This document shows positions 1 to 7,424 of a DNA stretch of 64,000 nucleotides, piece by piece. The notes beneath the pieces are model-generated. The model saw nothing but the letters and a program-made list of their open reading frames with translations. It made no database searches and was not told the origin of the DNA. Origin of the DNA: Pseudonocardia sulfidoxydans NBRC 16205. GTDB taxonomy: Bacteria; Actinomycetota; Actinomycetes; Mycobacteriales; Pseudonocardiaceae. Position 1 is the stretch's first letter; each line of letters starts with the position of its first letter. The stretch is from assembly GCF_007989085.1 (NCBI RefSeq), contig NZ_BJVJ01000021.1, forward strand, positions 19,272-83,271, read 5' to 3'. The position numbers and the translations under genes were made by a program.

Positions 1-402
1 GCGAATCAGCCACGGGTGGGCCTGGTACATCCGCCAGGCCTCGCGGGCGTGGTACTCGACCTGCGCGCGCCACGGGAGGTCGGGGTCGGGCATGGCCCGG
101 CCGGCCCAGGCGCGGTCGATCATCAGCTCGAACAGTTCGTCCTTGCCGGGGACGTAGGTGTAGAGGCTCATCGCGCCGACGCCGAGGTGTTGGGCGACCT
201 TGCGCATCGACAGCTCGTCGACGCCCTGGGTCGCGGCGACCTCGATCGCGCCCGTCACGACCTGGTCGAGCGTGAGCTTCTGCCGTGGGCCGCGCGTGGG
301 TGGCGGGGGTGGGTCCCACAGCAGCCGGATCATGGCGCGGCCCTCGGCCGTGCCCCACTCGGCGCCCGGCTCGCCGCCTGGTCCGCCGCCTGGTTCGTCC
401 AT
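1..402 (-). CDS. TetR-family transcriptional regulator, C-terminus cut by window edge
   Basis: The frame opens at an ATG at 402 and runs off the window start after 134 codons, so the C-terminal part is missing. A TetR_N helix-turn-helix lies at about residues 41-87, with the typical run SMRKVAQHLGVGAMSLYTYV; the part that follows resembles the ligand-binding domain of tetracycline-repressor-like members. An AGGAAGG box sits just upstream of ATG 402. A second in-frame ATG at 333 also has a GAGGG box and would give a shorter N-terminus. The gene is divergent from the efflux ABC genes starting at 489, and an inverted repeat in the gap is the likely operator. The expected role is ligand-relieved repression of the pump, and probably of itself. 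The ligand cannot be told from sequence. Confidence 0.9.
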   Translation of the reverse strand, partial: MDEPGGGPGGEPGAEWGTAEGRAMIRLLWDPPPPPTRGPRQKLTLDQVVTGAIEVAATQGVDELSMRKVAQHLGVGAMSLYTYVPGKDELFELMIDRAWAGRAMPDPDLPWRAQVEYHAREAWRMYQAHPWLIR

Positions 403-429
403 TTCGCCGCCTTCCTGGCGAGACTCTCT

Positions 430-474
430 CCGTACGGTGTACTGTATCGCTCGCCAACGTGGTACGCCGTACGG
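430..474. promoter_or_regulatory. Inverted-repeat operator candidate between tetR and the ABC genes
   Basis: The arms CCGTACGGTGTAC (430-442) and GTACGCCGTACGG (462-474) are inverted repeats with one mismatch in 13, separated by 19 bp. The gap between the divergent genes is only 86 bp, so this element overlaps both promoters. Each arm also contains the small palindrome CCGTACGG, so two regulator dimers could bind. The element fits a TetR-family site that represses in both directions. Confidence 0.75.
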
Positions 475-488
475 AATTCGGAGGACGG

Positions 489-1448
489 ATGATCCACACC
501 GAGTCGCTCGCCAGGACCTTCACGGTGGGCAAGGAAAGGATCGAGGCGGTGCGCGGCATCGACCTCGACGTGGCCGAGGGTGAGCTGGTCGCCTTCCTCG
601 GCCCCAACGGCGCCGGCAAGTCGACGACGCTGCGGATGCTCACCAGCCTGCTGCCGCCCACCTCCGGCTCCGCGAGCGTCGCGGGTATCGACGTCCTGGC
701 CCGGCCGGCCGAGGTCCGCAGGCGCATCGGCTACATCGGCCAGAAGGACGGCGCCGGCCACAACTACCGGGTCTGGGACGAGCTGCTCATGCAGGGCCGC
801 TTCTACGGCATGAGCAAGGCCGACGCCGCCGAGAGCGGGGAGGAGCTGTTGCGCACGCTCGACCTCGACGCGTTGCGCATGCGCAAGGTCAGCTCCCTGT
901 CGGGCGGACAGAAGCGCCGGCTCGACATCGCGCTCGGCCTCATCCACGCCCCCGGCCTGCTGTTCCTCGACGAGCCGTCCACCGGGATGGACCCGCAGAA
1001 CCGGGCCAACCTGTGGGAGCACATCATGCGGATCCGCGAGCAGCGCGTCACCACGATCGTGCTCACCACCCACTACCTCGACGAGGCCGACGCGATGGCC
1101 GAACGGGTCGTGATCATCGACCACGGCACGATCATCGCCGACGACACCGCCGAGACCCTCAAGGCCAAGCAGGCCGGCGACAGGCTGACCGTCGTCGTCC
1201 GCCCCGCCGACGCCGCGGCCGCGCGCACCCTGCTCGGCACCGAGGGCAGCGAGCTGTCCGAGCGCCCGGACGACGACGGCACCGCCCTGTCGATCCGCGT
1301 CGACGCCGCCTCCCACGCCATGCCCGGCGTCCTCGCCCGGTTGCGCGACGCGGGTGTCGACGTCGTCGCCGCGGCCGCCCGCCGCCCCACCCTCGACGAC
1401 GTGTTCCTCAACCTGACCGGTCGCTCGTTGCGCGAAGGAGAGTCCTGA
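489..1448 (+). CDS. DrrA-type ABC transporter ATP-binding protein
   Basis: This 319-residue protein is the ATPase of a two-component ABC exporter of the daunorubicin-resistance (DrrA) type. Walker A is GPNGAGKST at residues 38-46, the ABC signature LSGGQKRRLDIALG starts near 137, and Walker B LLFLDEPSTGMDP starts near 157. The switch histidine lies in LTTHYLDEAD. The C-terminal extension of about 90 residues is typical of DrrA proteins. ATG 489 is chosen because GGAGGACGG precedes it closely; upstream sequence belongs to the operator. It overlaps the permease gene by one base, so the two are translationally coupled. Substrate unknown; drug or lipid-like export is inferred from the family and from the adjacent TetR gene. 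Confidence 0.93.
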   Translation: MIHTESLARTFTVGKERIEAVRGIDLDVAEGELVAFLGPNGAGKSTTLRMLTSLLPPTSGSASVAGIDVLARPAEVRRRIGYIGQKDGAGHNYRVWDELLMQGRFYGMSKADAAESGEELLRTLDLDALRMRKVSSLSGGQKRRLDIALGLIHAPGLLFLDEPSTGMDPQNRANLWEHIMRIREQRVTTIVLTTHYLDEADAMAERVVIIDHGTIIADDTAETLKAKQAGDRLTVVVRPADAAAARTLLGTEGSELSERPDDDGTALSIRVDAASHAMPGVLARLRDAGVDVVAAAARRPTLDDVFLNLTGRSLREGES

Positions 1449-2245
1449 TGGCGGTCCTGACCCTTCCGGCACCGGCGCGGACCAACGTGGTCACCGACGT
1501 CGGCCACGTGTGGTGGCGCGAGACGCTGACCATCCTGCGCGACCCGTTCTCGCTGATCTTCTCGCTGCTCCAGCCCCTGGTCTTCCTGGGACTGTTCGGG
1601 CCCCTGCTCTCGGGTCTCGCGGGCAACGGCGAGCTGTTCGGCGGGTCGTCGCTGCAGTGGTTCCTGCCCGGTGTCGTCGTGATGATCACGATGTTCGGGA
1701 CGTCGATGACCGGGTCGACGCTGCAGTTCGAGATCATGACCGGCGCGTTCGAACGCATCCTGGCGACGCCGCTGTCGCGGTCGGCGCTGATGATCGGGCG
1801 GGCGCTCAAGGAGCTCACCCCGCTGGTGGTGCAGGCGGCGATCATCACGCTCGTCGCGATCCCGTTCGGGTTCGTGCTGTACCCGCTGCACGTGCTGGTG
1901 GGGCTGCTGATCCTGGGGGTCTTCGGCGTCGGGGTCGGGGCGCTGTCCTACGCGCTGGCGATCGCGGCCCGCAAGAGCGAGTGGATCTTCTGGGCGGTGC
2001 AGCAGGCGTTGCTGTTCCCGCTGCTGATCCTGTCCGGGATGATGCTGCCGCTCGAGACGGGTCCGGGCTGGATGCAGGTGGTGTCGAAGTTCAACCCGCT
2101 CACCTACATCGTCGACGCGGAGCGGGTCCTGTTCGCCGGTTCGTTCGGCGACGTGACGATCCTCCGGGGCCTGGTCGCGGCGCTGGTCACCGCGGCGATC
2201 GGCCTGTGGGTCGGCATCCGGTCGATCCGCCGCGCCACCCTGTGA
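1448..2245 (+). CDS. DrrB-type ABC-2 transporter permease
   Basis: This 265-residue integral membrane protein is the permease partner of the upstream ATPase. After a short cytoplasmic N-terminus (WWRETLTILRDPFSLIF, the coupling helix region) it shows about six membrane segments in the ABC-2 pattern, including LLILGVFGVGVGALSYALAI and the late LSGMMLPLE region that is conserved in the family. The start ATG shares its A with the stop of the upstream gene. The last residues end inside a 40-bp palindrome at 2242-2281 that probably terminates the operon. Together the two proteins form a dimeric exporter in the plasma membrane. Confidence 0.92.
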   Translation: MAVLTLPAPARTNVVTDVGHVWWRETLTILRDPFSLIFSLLQPLVFLGLFGPLLSGLAGNGELFGGSSLQWFLPGVVVMITMFGTSMTGSTLQFEIMTGAFERILATPLSRSALMIGRALKELTPLVVQAAIITLVAIPFGFVLYPLHVLVGLLILGVFGVGVGALSYALAIAARKSEWIFWAVQQALLFPLLILSGMMLPLETGPGWMQVVSKFNPLTYIVDAERVLFAGSFGDVTILRGLVAALVTAAIGLWVGIRSIRRATL

Positions 2246-2281
2246 GTGGCGATGGTCGCTATAGCGACCATCGCCACTCAC
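2242..2281. repeat. 40-bp perfect palindrome, copy 1 (likely bidirectional terminator)
   Basis: The half-site GTGAGTGGCGATGGTCGCTA is followed directly by its exact reverse complement, centre at 2261/2262. The stop codon of the permease gene (2243-2245) lies inside the left arm. The convergent nucleoside phosphorylase gene ends 6 bp to the right. An identical copy lies at 38517-38556 and a covarying copy at 45695-45734. In RNA it would form a 20-bp hairpin, equally on either strand. Confidence 0.9.
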
Positions 2282-2287
2282 GACCGC

Positions 2288-3070
2288 TCACAGCGCCAGC
2301 GCCGCCCGTGCTGCGACGGACGTGAGACCGGATCGGGCGGCGCGGGCGGTCGTCCAGCCGCGCGCGTCCCACTCCGGTCCGGCCAGCGAATCGGCGGCCA
2401 GCAGCAGCTGGGCGAGGCGGATACCGCGGAACCGCGCGACCGCGATGAACGCCGACGCCTCCATGTCGACGGTCACGCATCCCTCCTCGCGGCGCCGCGC
2501 CACCCGGGCGCGGGTCTCGCGGTAGACGGCGTCGGTGGTCCAGGTCCGGCCGGTGACGTGCGGCAACCCCGCGGCGTCGAGCGTCCGCCGCAGGACCTCG
2601 GCGCCCTGCGGGTCGGCGTCGACGACCCGGCCCGGACGCAGGTAGTGCGCCGACGTGCCCTCGTCGCGCAGCGCGCTGCCGACGACGACCGCGTGCCCCA
2701 TCACCAGGTCCGGCACGAGCACCCCCGCCCCGCCGACGGCGACGACCTGCGTCACGCCCATCGCGATCAGCTCCTCCAGGGTCATCGCCGCGAGCGGAGC
2801 GCCGATCCCGGGGTGGACGATCGCGAGCGGCCGGCCGTCGACCTCGATCTCCCACACCACGGACTCGCGTTCCGACGACAGCCGTGCGAGCCGCCGGGCC
2901 CCGGCCTCGACGAACGCGGCCACGACCTCGGGGAAGAAGCACAACACCGCGGCCTCGGGCAGCCGTGCGCGGCGGGCGTGCAGCGCCGGGTCGAGGACGC
3001 CGGGATCGGCGAGGTCGTCCTCGTGCAGGGGTTCCACGGAATCGTGCAGGGGGTCCACGGGGTCGATCAT
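2288..3070 (-). CDS. Nucleoside phosphorylase family protein (PNP_UDP_1)
   Basis: This 260-residue protein belongs to the purine-nucleoside/uridine phosphorylase fold, which splits nucleosides with phosphate. Visible marks are the GIGAPLAAMTLEELIAMGV stretch, the glycine-rich AVGGAGVL, and TVDMEASAFIAVARFRG, which holds the Met-Glu pair that contacts ribose in this family. The length is normal for uridine-phosphorylase-like members. The start is taken as ATG 3070; the first ~20 residues are acidic and could be trimmed. It is divergent from the VOC gene with a parS-like site between them, and convergent with the ABC operon. Substrate (uridine, purine nucleoside or other) cannot be decided. Confidence 0.85.
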   Translation of the reverse strand: MIDPVDPLHDSVEPLHEDDLADPGVLDPALHARRARLPEAAVLCFFPEVVAAFVEAGARRLARLSSERESVVWEIEVDGRPLAIVHPGIGAPLAAMTLEELIAMGVTQVVAVGGAGVLVPDLVMGHAVVVGSALRDEGTSAHYLRPGRVVDADPQGAEVLRRTLDAAGLPHVTGRTWTTDAVYRETRARVARRREEGCVTVDMEASAFIAVARFRGIRLAQLLLAADSLAGPEWDARGWTTARAARSGLTSVAARAALAL

Positions 3071-3090
3071 GCACACAGTCACTCGAACGT

Positions 3091-3104
3091 GTTCCACGTG
3101 GAAC
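3091..3104. other. parS-like ParB-binding site
   Basis: GTTCCACGTGGAAC is a perfect 14-bp palindrome preceded by T, matching the chromosomal parS core GTTNCACGTGNAAC. The symmetric CC/GG form is a known parS variant in other bacteria. It lies in the 96-bp gap between divergent genes, where it does not interrupt coding. Genes often found on the origin side of actinobacterial chromosomes (dnaX, recR, ask, asd) are in the same window, which fits. parA/parB are not in this window. Confidence 0.72.
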
Positions 3105-3166
3105 CACCGCGGTCGTACGGTGGGTGCCCCGGGTGCCGCCCGGGACGTCGAGGCAAGGAGCCGACC

Positions 3167-3682
3167 GTGCCACAGCCCACCGGAGCCGAACTGGACGCCG
3201 TCCGCGAGCGGCGGAAGAAGCTGCGCGACACGTACCTGCGGCCCGCGGCCGACCGGCCGCCGACGACCGTCCGCGGCGTCCACCACCTCGCGCTCGTCTG
3301 CAGCGACGTCGAACAGACCATCCGGTTCTACCAGGACACCCTGGGGTTCCCGCTGGTCGAGCTCGTGGAGAACCGCGACTACGCCGGCTCCGGCCACTTC
3401 TTCTTCGACATCGGGAACGGCAACCTGCTGGGGTTCTTCGACTTCCCGGGCCACGACCACCGCGACTGGGAGGAGACGATCGGCGCCGTCCAGCACCTGG
3501 CGCTCTCCACGTCGCCGGAGGAGTTCGACGCGGCCAGGGCCCGGCTCGACGCCGAGGGCATCGACTACCTCGGTCCCGACCGCGGCGTCGACAACAGCCT
3601 CTACATCCGCGACCCCAACGGCGTCGGTATCGAGTTCTACCGCGAAGAGCTCGGCAAGTTCGAGGGCGAGCCTCTGTTGTAG
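3167..3682 (+). CDS. VOC-family (glyoxalase/dioxygenase fold) protein
   Basis: This 171-residue protein has an N-terminal basic helix of about 35 residues followed by one vicinal-oxygen-chelate domain of two beta-alpha-beta-beta-beta units. Likely metal ligands are His in VHHLALVCSD, His in VQHLALS, and Glu in GIEFYRE; the phrase SLYIRDPNGVGIEFY is the usual VOC C-terminal signature. The GTG start at 3167 is chosen because AAGGAG sits 6 bases before it. Reaction unknown: members include glyoxalases, fosfomycin/bleomycin resistance proteins and ring-cleavage dioxygenases. It stands alone between a parS-like site and the LCP gene. Confidence 0.87.
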   Translation: MPQPTGAELDAVRERRKKLRDTYLRPAADRPPTTVRGVHHLALVCSDVEQTIRFYQDTLGFPLVELVENRDYAGSGHFFFDIGNGNLLGFFDFPGHDHRDWEETIGAVQHLALSTSPEEFDAARARLDAEGIDYLGPDRGVDNSLYIRDPNGVGIEFYREELGKFEGEPLL

Positions 3683-3786
3683 ACGCGGGGGGCTGCCCCT
3701 ACCGACCTCTTCGCCCGGCCCGTGGCACTCTGGTCCGAGGTCTGCAGGGCCGTACGGAGCACGCGTCGACGGGGTGAGAGCACAGC

Positions 3787-4998
3787 ATGGACGGTGGGTA
3801 CCAGGGGCCGACGCGTCCTGTCGGCCGGGGCGGCCCACCCCCGCCGCAGCAGCAACGTCGTGGTCCCGCCCAGGGGCCCGGCTGGGGCCAACCCCAGCGG
3901 CCCCGGCAGAACGTGCCGCCGCGCCCGCCGCAGGGAGGTCGTCGACCACCGCCCGCACGCACCTCGGTACTCCCGACGACGCCCGCGGGCGACCGGCCGC
4001 CGGTCCGGTTCGACCCGCCGGGCGGCGGTCCGCCCCGGCGGAGCCCACGTCCGCGCCGCAGGGGCAGCTGGCGGCGTCGGATCCTGGCCTTCGTCGCCGT
4101 CCTGCTCCTGCTGGTCATCGGCTTCGCGGTCTACCTCGACGTCAACCTCCAGCGTGTCGACGCCCTGCCCGCCGACAGCGCCACGACGTCCGACGGCACC
4201 AACTGGCTGATCGTCGGCTCCGACAGCCGCGCAGGCCTCACCGACGAACAGCAGCAGGAGCTGGCGACGGGCGGTGACGTCGGCCAGCGCACCGACACGA
4301 TCATGCTGCTGCACAGCGGCAGCTCGGGCCCCGTGCTCGTGAGCATCCCGCGCGACTCCTACGTGCCCATCCAGGGCCACGGCAGCGGCAAGATCAACGC
4401 CTCGTACGCGATCGGCGGCCCACAGCTGCTGATCGAGACCGTCGAGGCCGCCACCGGCCTGCACATCGACCACTACGCCGAGATCGGCTTCGGCGGGTTC
4501 GTCGGCGCCGTCGACGCGGTGGGTGGCGTCGACATGTGCATCCCGCAGGCCATCAAGGACCCGAAGGCGGGCCTCGACATCAAGGCCGGCTGCCAGGAGC
4601 TCGACGGCGGCACCGCGCTCGGCTACGTCCGCACCCGCGCCACGGCCGGGTCGGACTTCGACCGCGTCGCCCGCCAGCGCGCGTTCCTGTCCGCGCTGAT
4701 CAGCAAGGCCACCAGCCCGGCGACGCTGCTCAACCCGTTCCGCATCGTGCCGCTCGGCACCGCCATGACCGGGACGATCACCGTCGACAGTTCCGACCAC
4801 ATCTGGAACCTGGCGAGCCTGGGCCTGTCGATGCGCGGGGTGTCGGGTGGCGACGGCGTCGCCACCACCGTGCCGGTCGGGGGCACGCCGACGATCGGCG
4901 GCGAGTCCGTCGTCCGCTGGGACAGGACGCGGGCGCAGGCACTCTTCGGCGCGCTGGCCAAGGACGAGGCACCGCCCAAGAACGCCCTCGGGCCCTGA
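3787..4998 (+). CDS. LytR-CpsA-Psr (LCP) family cell-wall ligase
   Basis: This 403-residue membrane-anchored protein probably transfers a glycopolymer from its lipid carrier to peptidoglycan, as LCP enzymes do (arabinogalactan ligation in Actinobacteria). The first ~95 residues are Pro/Gln/Arg-rich and look disordered. A single membrane helix at about 99-117 places the rest outside the cell. LCP landmarks are NWLIVGSDSR, RTDTIMLLH, the SIPRDSYVPI stretch that binds lipid phosphate, GKINASYAIGG, and YVRTRATAGSDFDRVARQR. No LytR_C domain follows. It ends 4 bp before the Ku gene, which runs the opposite way. Confidence 0.93.
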   Translation: MDGGYQGPTRPVGRGGPPPPQQQRRGPAQGPGWGQPQRPRQNVPPRPPQGGRRPPPARTSVLPTTPAGDRPPVRFDPPGGGPPRRSPRPRRRGSWRRRILAFVAVLLLLVIGFAVYLDVNLQRVDALPADSATTSDGTNWLIVGSDSRAGLTDEQQQELATGGDVGQRTDTIMLLHSGSSGPVLVSIPRDSYVPIQGHGSGKINASYAIGGPQLLIETVEAATGLHIDHYAEIGFGGFVGAVDAVGGVDMCIPQAIKDPKAGLDIKAGCQELDGGTALGYVRTRATAGSDFDRVARQRAFLSALISKATSPATLLNPFRIVPLGTAMTGTITVDSSDHIWNLASLGLSMRGVSGGDGVATTVPVGGTPTIGGESVVRWDRTRAQALFGALAKDEAPPKNALGP

Positions 4999-5002
4999 TC
5001 CG

Positions 5003-5941
5003 TCAGGCGGGCTTTCGGGTCCGCCTGCGTGGGGCCGCGGCCTCCTCGGGCGAGTCGTCCTTCGCGGCGTCCTTCTTCGTGGTGCGACGGCGGGTCTTCG
5101 GCTTCTCGGCCTTCTCCTCGGCAGGCTTCTCCGGCGCCTTCTCGGCCGCCGTGCCCGAGGACCCGCGCGCCGCCTCGACGCTGCGCTGCAACGCCGTCAG
5201 CAGGTCGGTCATGCTGTCGCCGTCGTCGGACGGCTTCTCCGGCGCCGGGGCCGGGCGGCTGTCGCCGCTGGTGCGCTTGCGCTCGATCATGTCGGCGACG
5301 GCGTCGCGGTACTCGTCGTGGAAGTCCGACGGGTCGAAGTCGGCCCCCAGGCTCTCCACCAGCGACGCCGCCATCTGCAGCTCCTGCGGACGCAGCTCGA
5401 CGTCGAGGTCGAGGATGTCGAACTCGGGCTCGCGGACCTCGTCGGGCCACAGCATCGTCTGCAGCACGATCGCCTTGCCGCGGACACGCAGCAGCGCGAT
5501 GCTCTCCCGCTGCCGCAACGCCACCTTGACCACGGCCATCCGGTCGGTGTCGGTCAGCGCCTCCCGGAGCAGGGCGTAGGGCTTGGCGGCCTTCGTCTCC
5601 GGCTCGAGGTAGTAGCTCTTGTCGAACAGCAGCGGGTCGATCTGGTCGGACGGCACGAACTCGATGACGTCGATCTCGTGGCCCGTCGCGACCGGCAACG
5701 AGTCGAGGTCGCCCTCGTCGAGCGTGATGAGCTCGCCGTCCTCGGTCTCGTAGCCCTTGACGATGTCGGCGTACTCGACCTCCTCGCCGTCGATCGAACA
5801 CGTCCGCTTGTAGCGGATCCGGCCACCGTCCGTGGCGTGCACCTGATGGAACCGGATGTCGTGGTTGGTCGTCGCGGAGTACAGCTTGACGGGCACGCTG
5901 ACCAGCCCGAACGAGACCGCACCGCTCCACATCGCTCGCAT
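5003..5941 (-). CDS. ku: Non-homologous end-joining protein Ku
   Basis: This 312-residue bacterial Ku forms a ring-shaped homodimer that loads on DNA double-strand ends and recruits the end-joining ligase. It opens with the signature MRAMWSGAVSFGLVSVPVKL and contains FHQVHATDGGRIRYKRTC, typical of the family core through about residue 250. The C-terminal ~60 residues are Lys/Arg/Glu/Ala-rich, like the basic tails that tune DNA binding in actinobacterial Ku. The start ATG 5941 is set by the conserved MRA(M/I)W opening. The ATP-dependent ligase gene starts 97 bp away in the opposite direction, making a compact end-joining locus. Confidence 0.96.
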   Translation of the reverse strand: MRAMWSGAVSFGLVSVPVKLYSATTNHDIRFHQVHATDGGRIRYKRTCSIDGEEVEYADIVKGYETEDGELITLDEGDLDSLPVATGHEIDVIEFVPSDQIDPLLFDKSYYLEPETKAAKPYALLREALTDTDRMAVVKVALRQRESIALLRVRGKAIVLQTMLWPDEVREPEFDILDLDVELRPQELQMAASLVESLGADFDPSDFHDEYRDAVADMIERKRTSGDSRPAPAPEKPSDDGDSMTDLLTALQRSVEAARGSSGTAAEKAPEKPAEEKAEKPKTRRRTTKKDAAKDDSPEEAAAPRRRTRKPA

Positions 5942-6038
5942 GGTGCTCTTGTACCCAGCCTTCCCCGTCTGCCGTCCGGTTCGCGCCGACCCGCCCCGTA
6001 CGGCGCAGCGTGACGACTTCTGGTGACAGCATGGCGGC

Positions 6039-6983
6039 GTGCAGCCCATGCTCGCCACCCCCGGCGCGCTCCCGACCGGCCCCGGATGGGTGTTCGAGGT
6101 CAAGTGGGACGGCATGCGGCTGCTCGCCGACGTCCGCGACGGCGCCGTCCGGCTGCACACCCGCAGCGGCCGCGACGTCACCGGCAGTTTCCCCGAGCTC
6201 GCCGGTCTCGACGCTGTCGCGCCCGACCTGCTCCTCGACGGCGAGGTGGTGATCGTCGACCGCGGCGTCCCCAGTTTCGCCGCCCTCGCCGAGCGCATCC
6301 ACGGCACCGTCAGCGCCGCCCGCGCGGCCGCGCGACCCGTCACCTTCATGACGTTCGACGTCCTGCGCCTCTACGGCGTCGACCTCACGGCGCGGCCCCT
6401 GCTCGAACGCCGCGCCACCCTCGAACGCCTCGACCTGTCCGGGGTGCCGGCACTGTCGCTGTCGCCGTCCTACACAGACGGCGCGGCCCTGCTCACCGCG
6501 ACGGCCGAACAGGGCATGGAGGGTGTCGTCGCCAAACGGGCCGACGGCCCGTACACACCGGGGCGCCGCGGCGCGTGGATCGAGGTGACGCACCGGACGT
6601 CGACGCCGTGCCTCATCGCCGGCCGCCGGGCCGAACGGTCGACGGCCTCGCGGATCGCGGCGCTGCTCGTCGGTCTCCCCGGGCCCGGCGGGCTGCGGTT
6701 CGCCGGGCGGGTCACCGCGGGCCTCTCCGGAGACGCCGTCCAACGCGTCCTGCACAGCGCACTCGACGGCCTGACCCGGATCGCCCCTCCGTTCGGGGAG
6801 GACATCCCGCGCGTCGACAGCGCAGGCGCCCAGTGGTGCGAGCCGGTCGTCGTCGCCGAGATCGCGCACGCCGGCTGGTCCGACGACGGCCGGATGCTGC
6901 GCCCCGAGTTCCGCGGCCTGCGCGACGACCTCGCTCCCGGCGACCTCGATCCCGCCCCGGTGACCCGCCCCGGCGGGGGTTGA
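6039..6983 (+). CDS. ATP-dependent DNA ligase, LigD ligase-domain type, with altered motif V
   Basis: This 314-residue protein carries only the ligase module of a LigD-like enzyme: adenylation domain, then an OB-fold. Motif I is FEVKWDGMR with the nucleotide-accepting lysine, motif IIIa is FMTFDVLRL, and motif IV is MEGVVAKRAD. Motif V, normally W-x-K-V-K, reads WIEVTHR, so both usual lysines are missing, which could weaken nick sealing. No polymerase or phosphoesterase domain is attached. The GTG start at 6039 gives the usual short lead before motif I. Divergent from ku, so a role in double-strand-break repair is inferred; whether it seals nicks itself or needs another ligase is open. Confidence 0.88.
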   Translation: MQPMLATPGALPTGPGWVFEVKWDGMRLLADVRDGAVRLHTRSGRDVTGSFPELAGLDAVAPDLLLDGEVVIVDRGVPSFAALAERIHGTVSAARAAARPVTFMTFDVLRLYGVDLTARPLLERRATLERLDLSGVPALSLSPSYTDGAALLTATAEQGMEGVVAKRADGPYTPGRRGAWIEVTHRTSTPCLIAGRRAERSTASRIAALLVGLPGPGGLRFAGRVTAGLSGDAVQRVLHSALDGLTRIAPPFGEDIPRVDSAGAQWCEPVVVAEIAHAGWSDDGRMLRPEFRGLRDDLAPGDLDPAPVTRPGGG

Positions 6984-7057
6984 GCCCACCCGGGTGCTGA
7001 CACCTGATCGTGTCACGGGCCAGGATGTCTCCCGACAGCTCGAGAAGGGGGCTCAAC

Positions 7058-7252
7058 ATGGTGGACTTCGACGCACTCAAGGGCAAGGCCGAGGAACTGC
7101 TCAATGAGCACGGCGACAAGATCGAGGACGGCGCCGAGAAGCTCGGGGAGGTCGTCAAGGACAAGTTCGGCCACGACGAGCAGGTCGACATGGTCGTCGG
7201 GAAGATCAAGGACTTCGTGCCCGACCCCGAACAGCCCGCGCCCGGTCGGTGA
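7058..7252 (+). CDS. MT0933/Rv0909-like antitoxin family protein
   Basis: This 64-residue acidic, Lys-rich helical protein matches the MT0933 antitoxin family: LKGKAEELLNEHGDKIEDGA, then a second amphipathic helix and a C-terminal VPDPEQP tail. The start is ATG 7058, placed by a GAGAAGGGGG box; upstream in-frame starts are less likely. In Mycobacterium tuberculosis the related antitoxin pairs with an adjacent toxin, but no Rv0910-like toxin gene is seen beside it here, so it may be an orphan. A strong terminator hairpin follows at 7277-7309. Confidence 0.82.
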   Translation: MVDFDALKGKAEELLNEHGDKIEDGAEKLGEVVKDKFGHDEQVDMVVGKIKDFVPDPEQPAPGR

Positions 7253-7276
7253 CCAGGCGTGATGACGTGACGGTGA

Positions 7277-7309
7277 CCGCTCCTGCCGGGTTCCCCTCGG
7301 CAGGAGCGG
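7277..7309 (+). terminator. Terminator hairpin after the antitoxin gene
   Basis: CCGCTCCTGCCG (7277-7288) pairs perfectly with CGGCAGGAGCGG (7298-7309) around a 9-base loop. There is no U-run, as is usual for high-GC actinobacterial hairpins. Confidence 0.75.
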
Positions 7310-7337
7310 CCGCTCCTCACCGACTACCGTGTTCACG

Positions 7338-7424
7338 ATGAGCGAGCCTCGGCGAGCGATCTCCCGACACAGCGCCTGCGCGCAGCGCCGACCGAGCTCA
7401 GGCGAGGGAGTGCGAGTGCGATGA
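7338..7424 (+). CDS. Possible leaderless 28-residue leader ORF overlapping the next gene
   Basis: An ATG at 7338 follows a TACCGT box (7325-7330) by 7 bases, the spacing of a leaderless actinobacterial start. The frame runs 28 codons (MSEPRRAISRHSACAQRRPS...) and its TGA overlaps the ATG of the downstream gene in an ATGA junction. It is Arg/Ser-rich with no known domain. The promoter position means a transcript starting here would translate this frame first, so coupling to the next gene is likely. The peptide itself may have no function. Confidence 0.5.
   Translation: MSEPRRAISRHSACAQRRPSSGEGVRVR

Noticed and set aside
2242..2281. Replication-origin or parS element
   Set aside because: The 40-bp palindrome has no CACGTG core and no DnaA boxes; location between gene ends suits termination better.
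4623..7016. Long minus-strand frame covering parts of LCP, Ku and ligase
   Set aside because: Out of frame with Ku, no domain, and it overlaps three well-supported genes.
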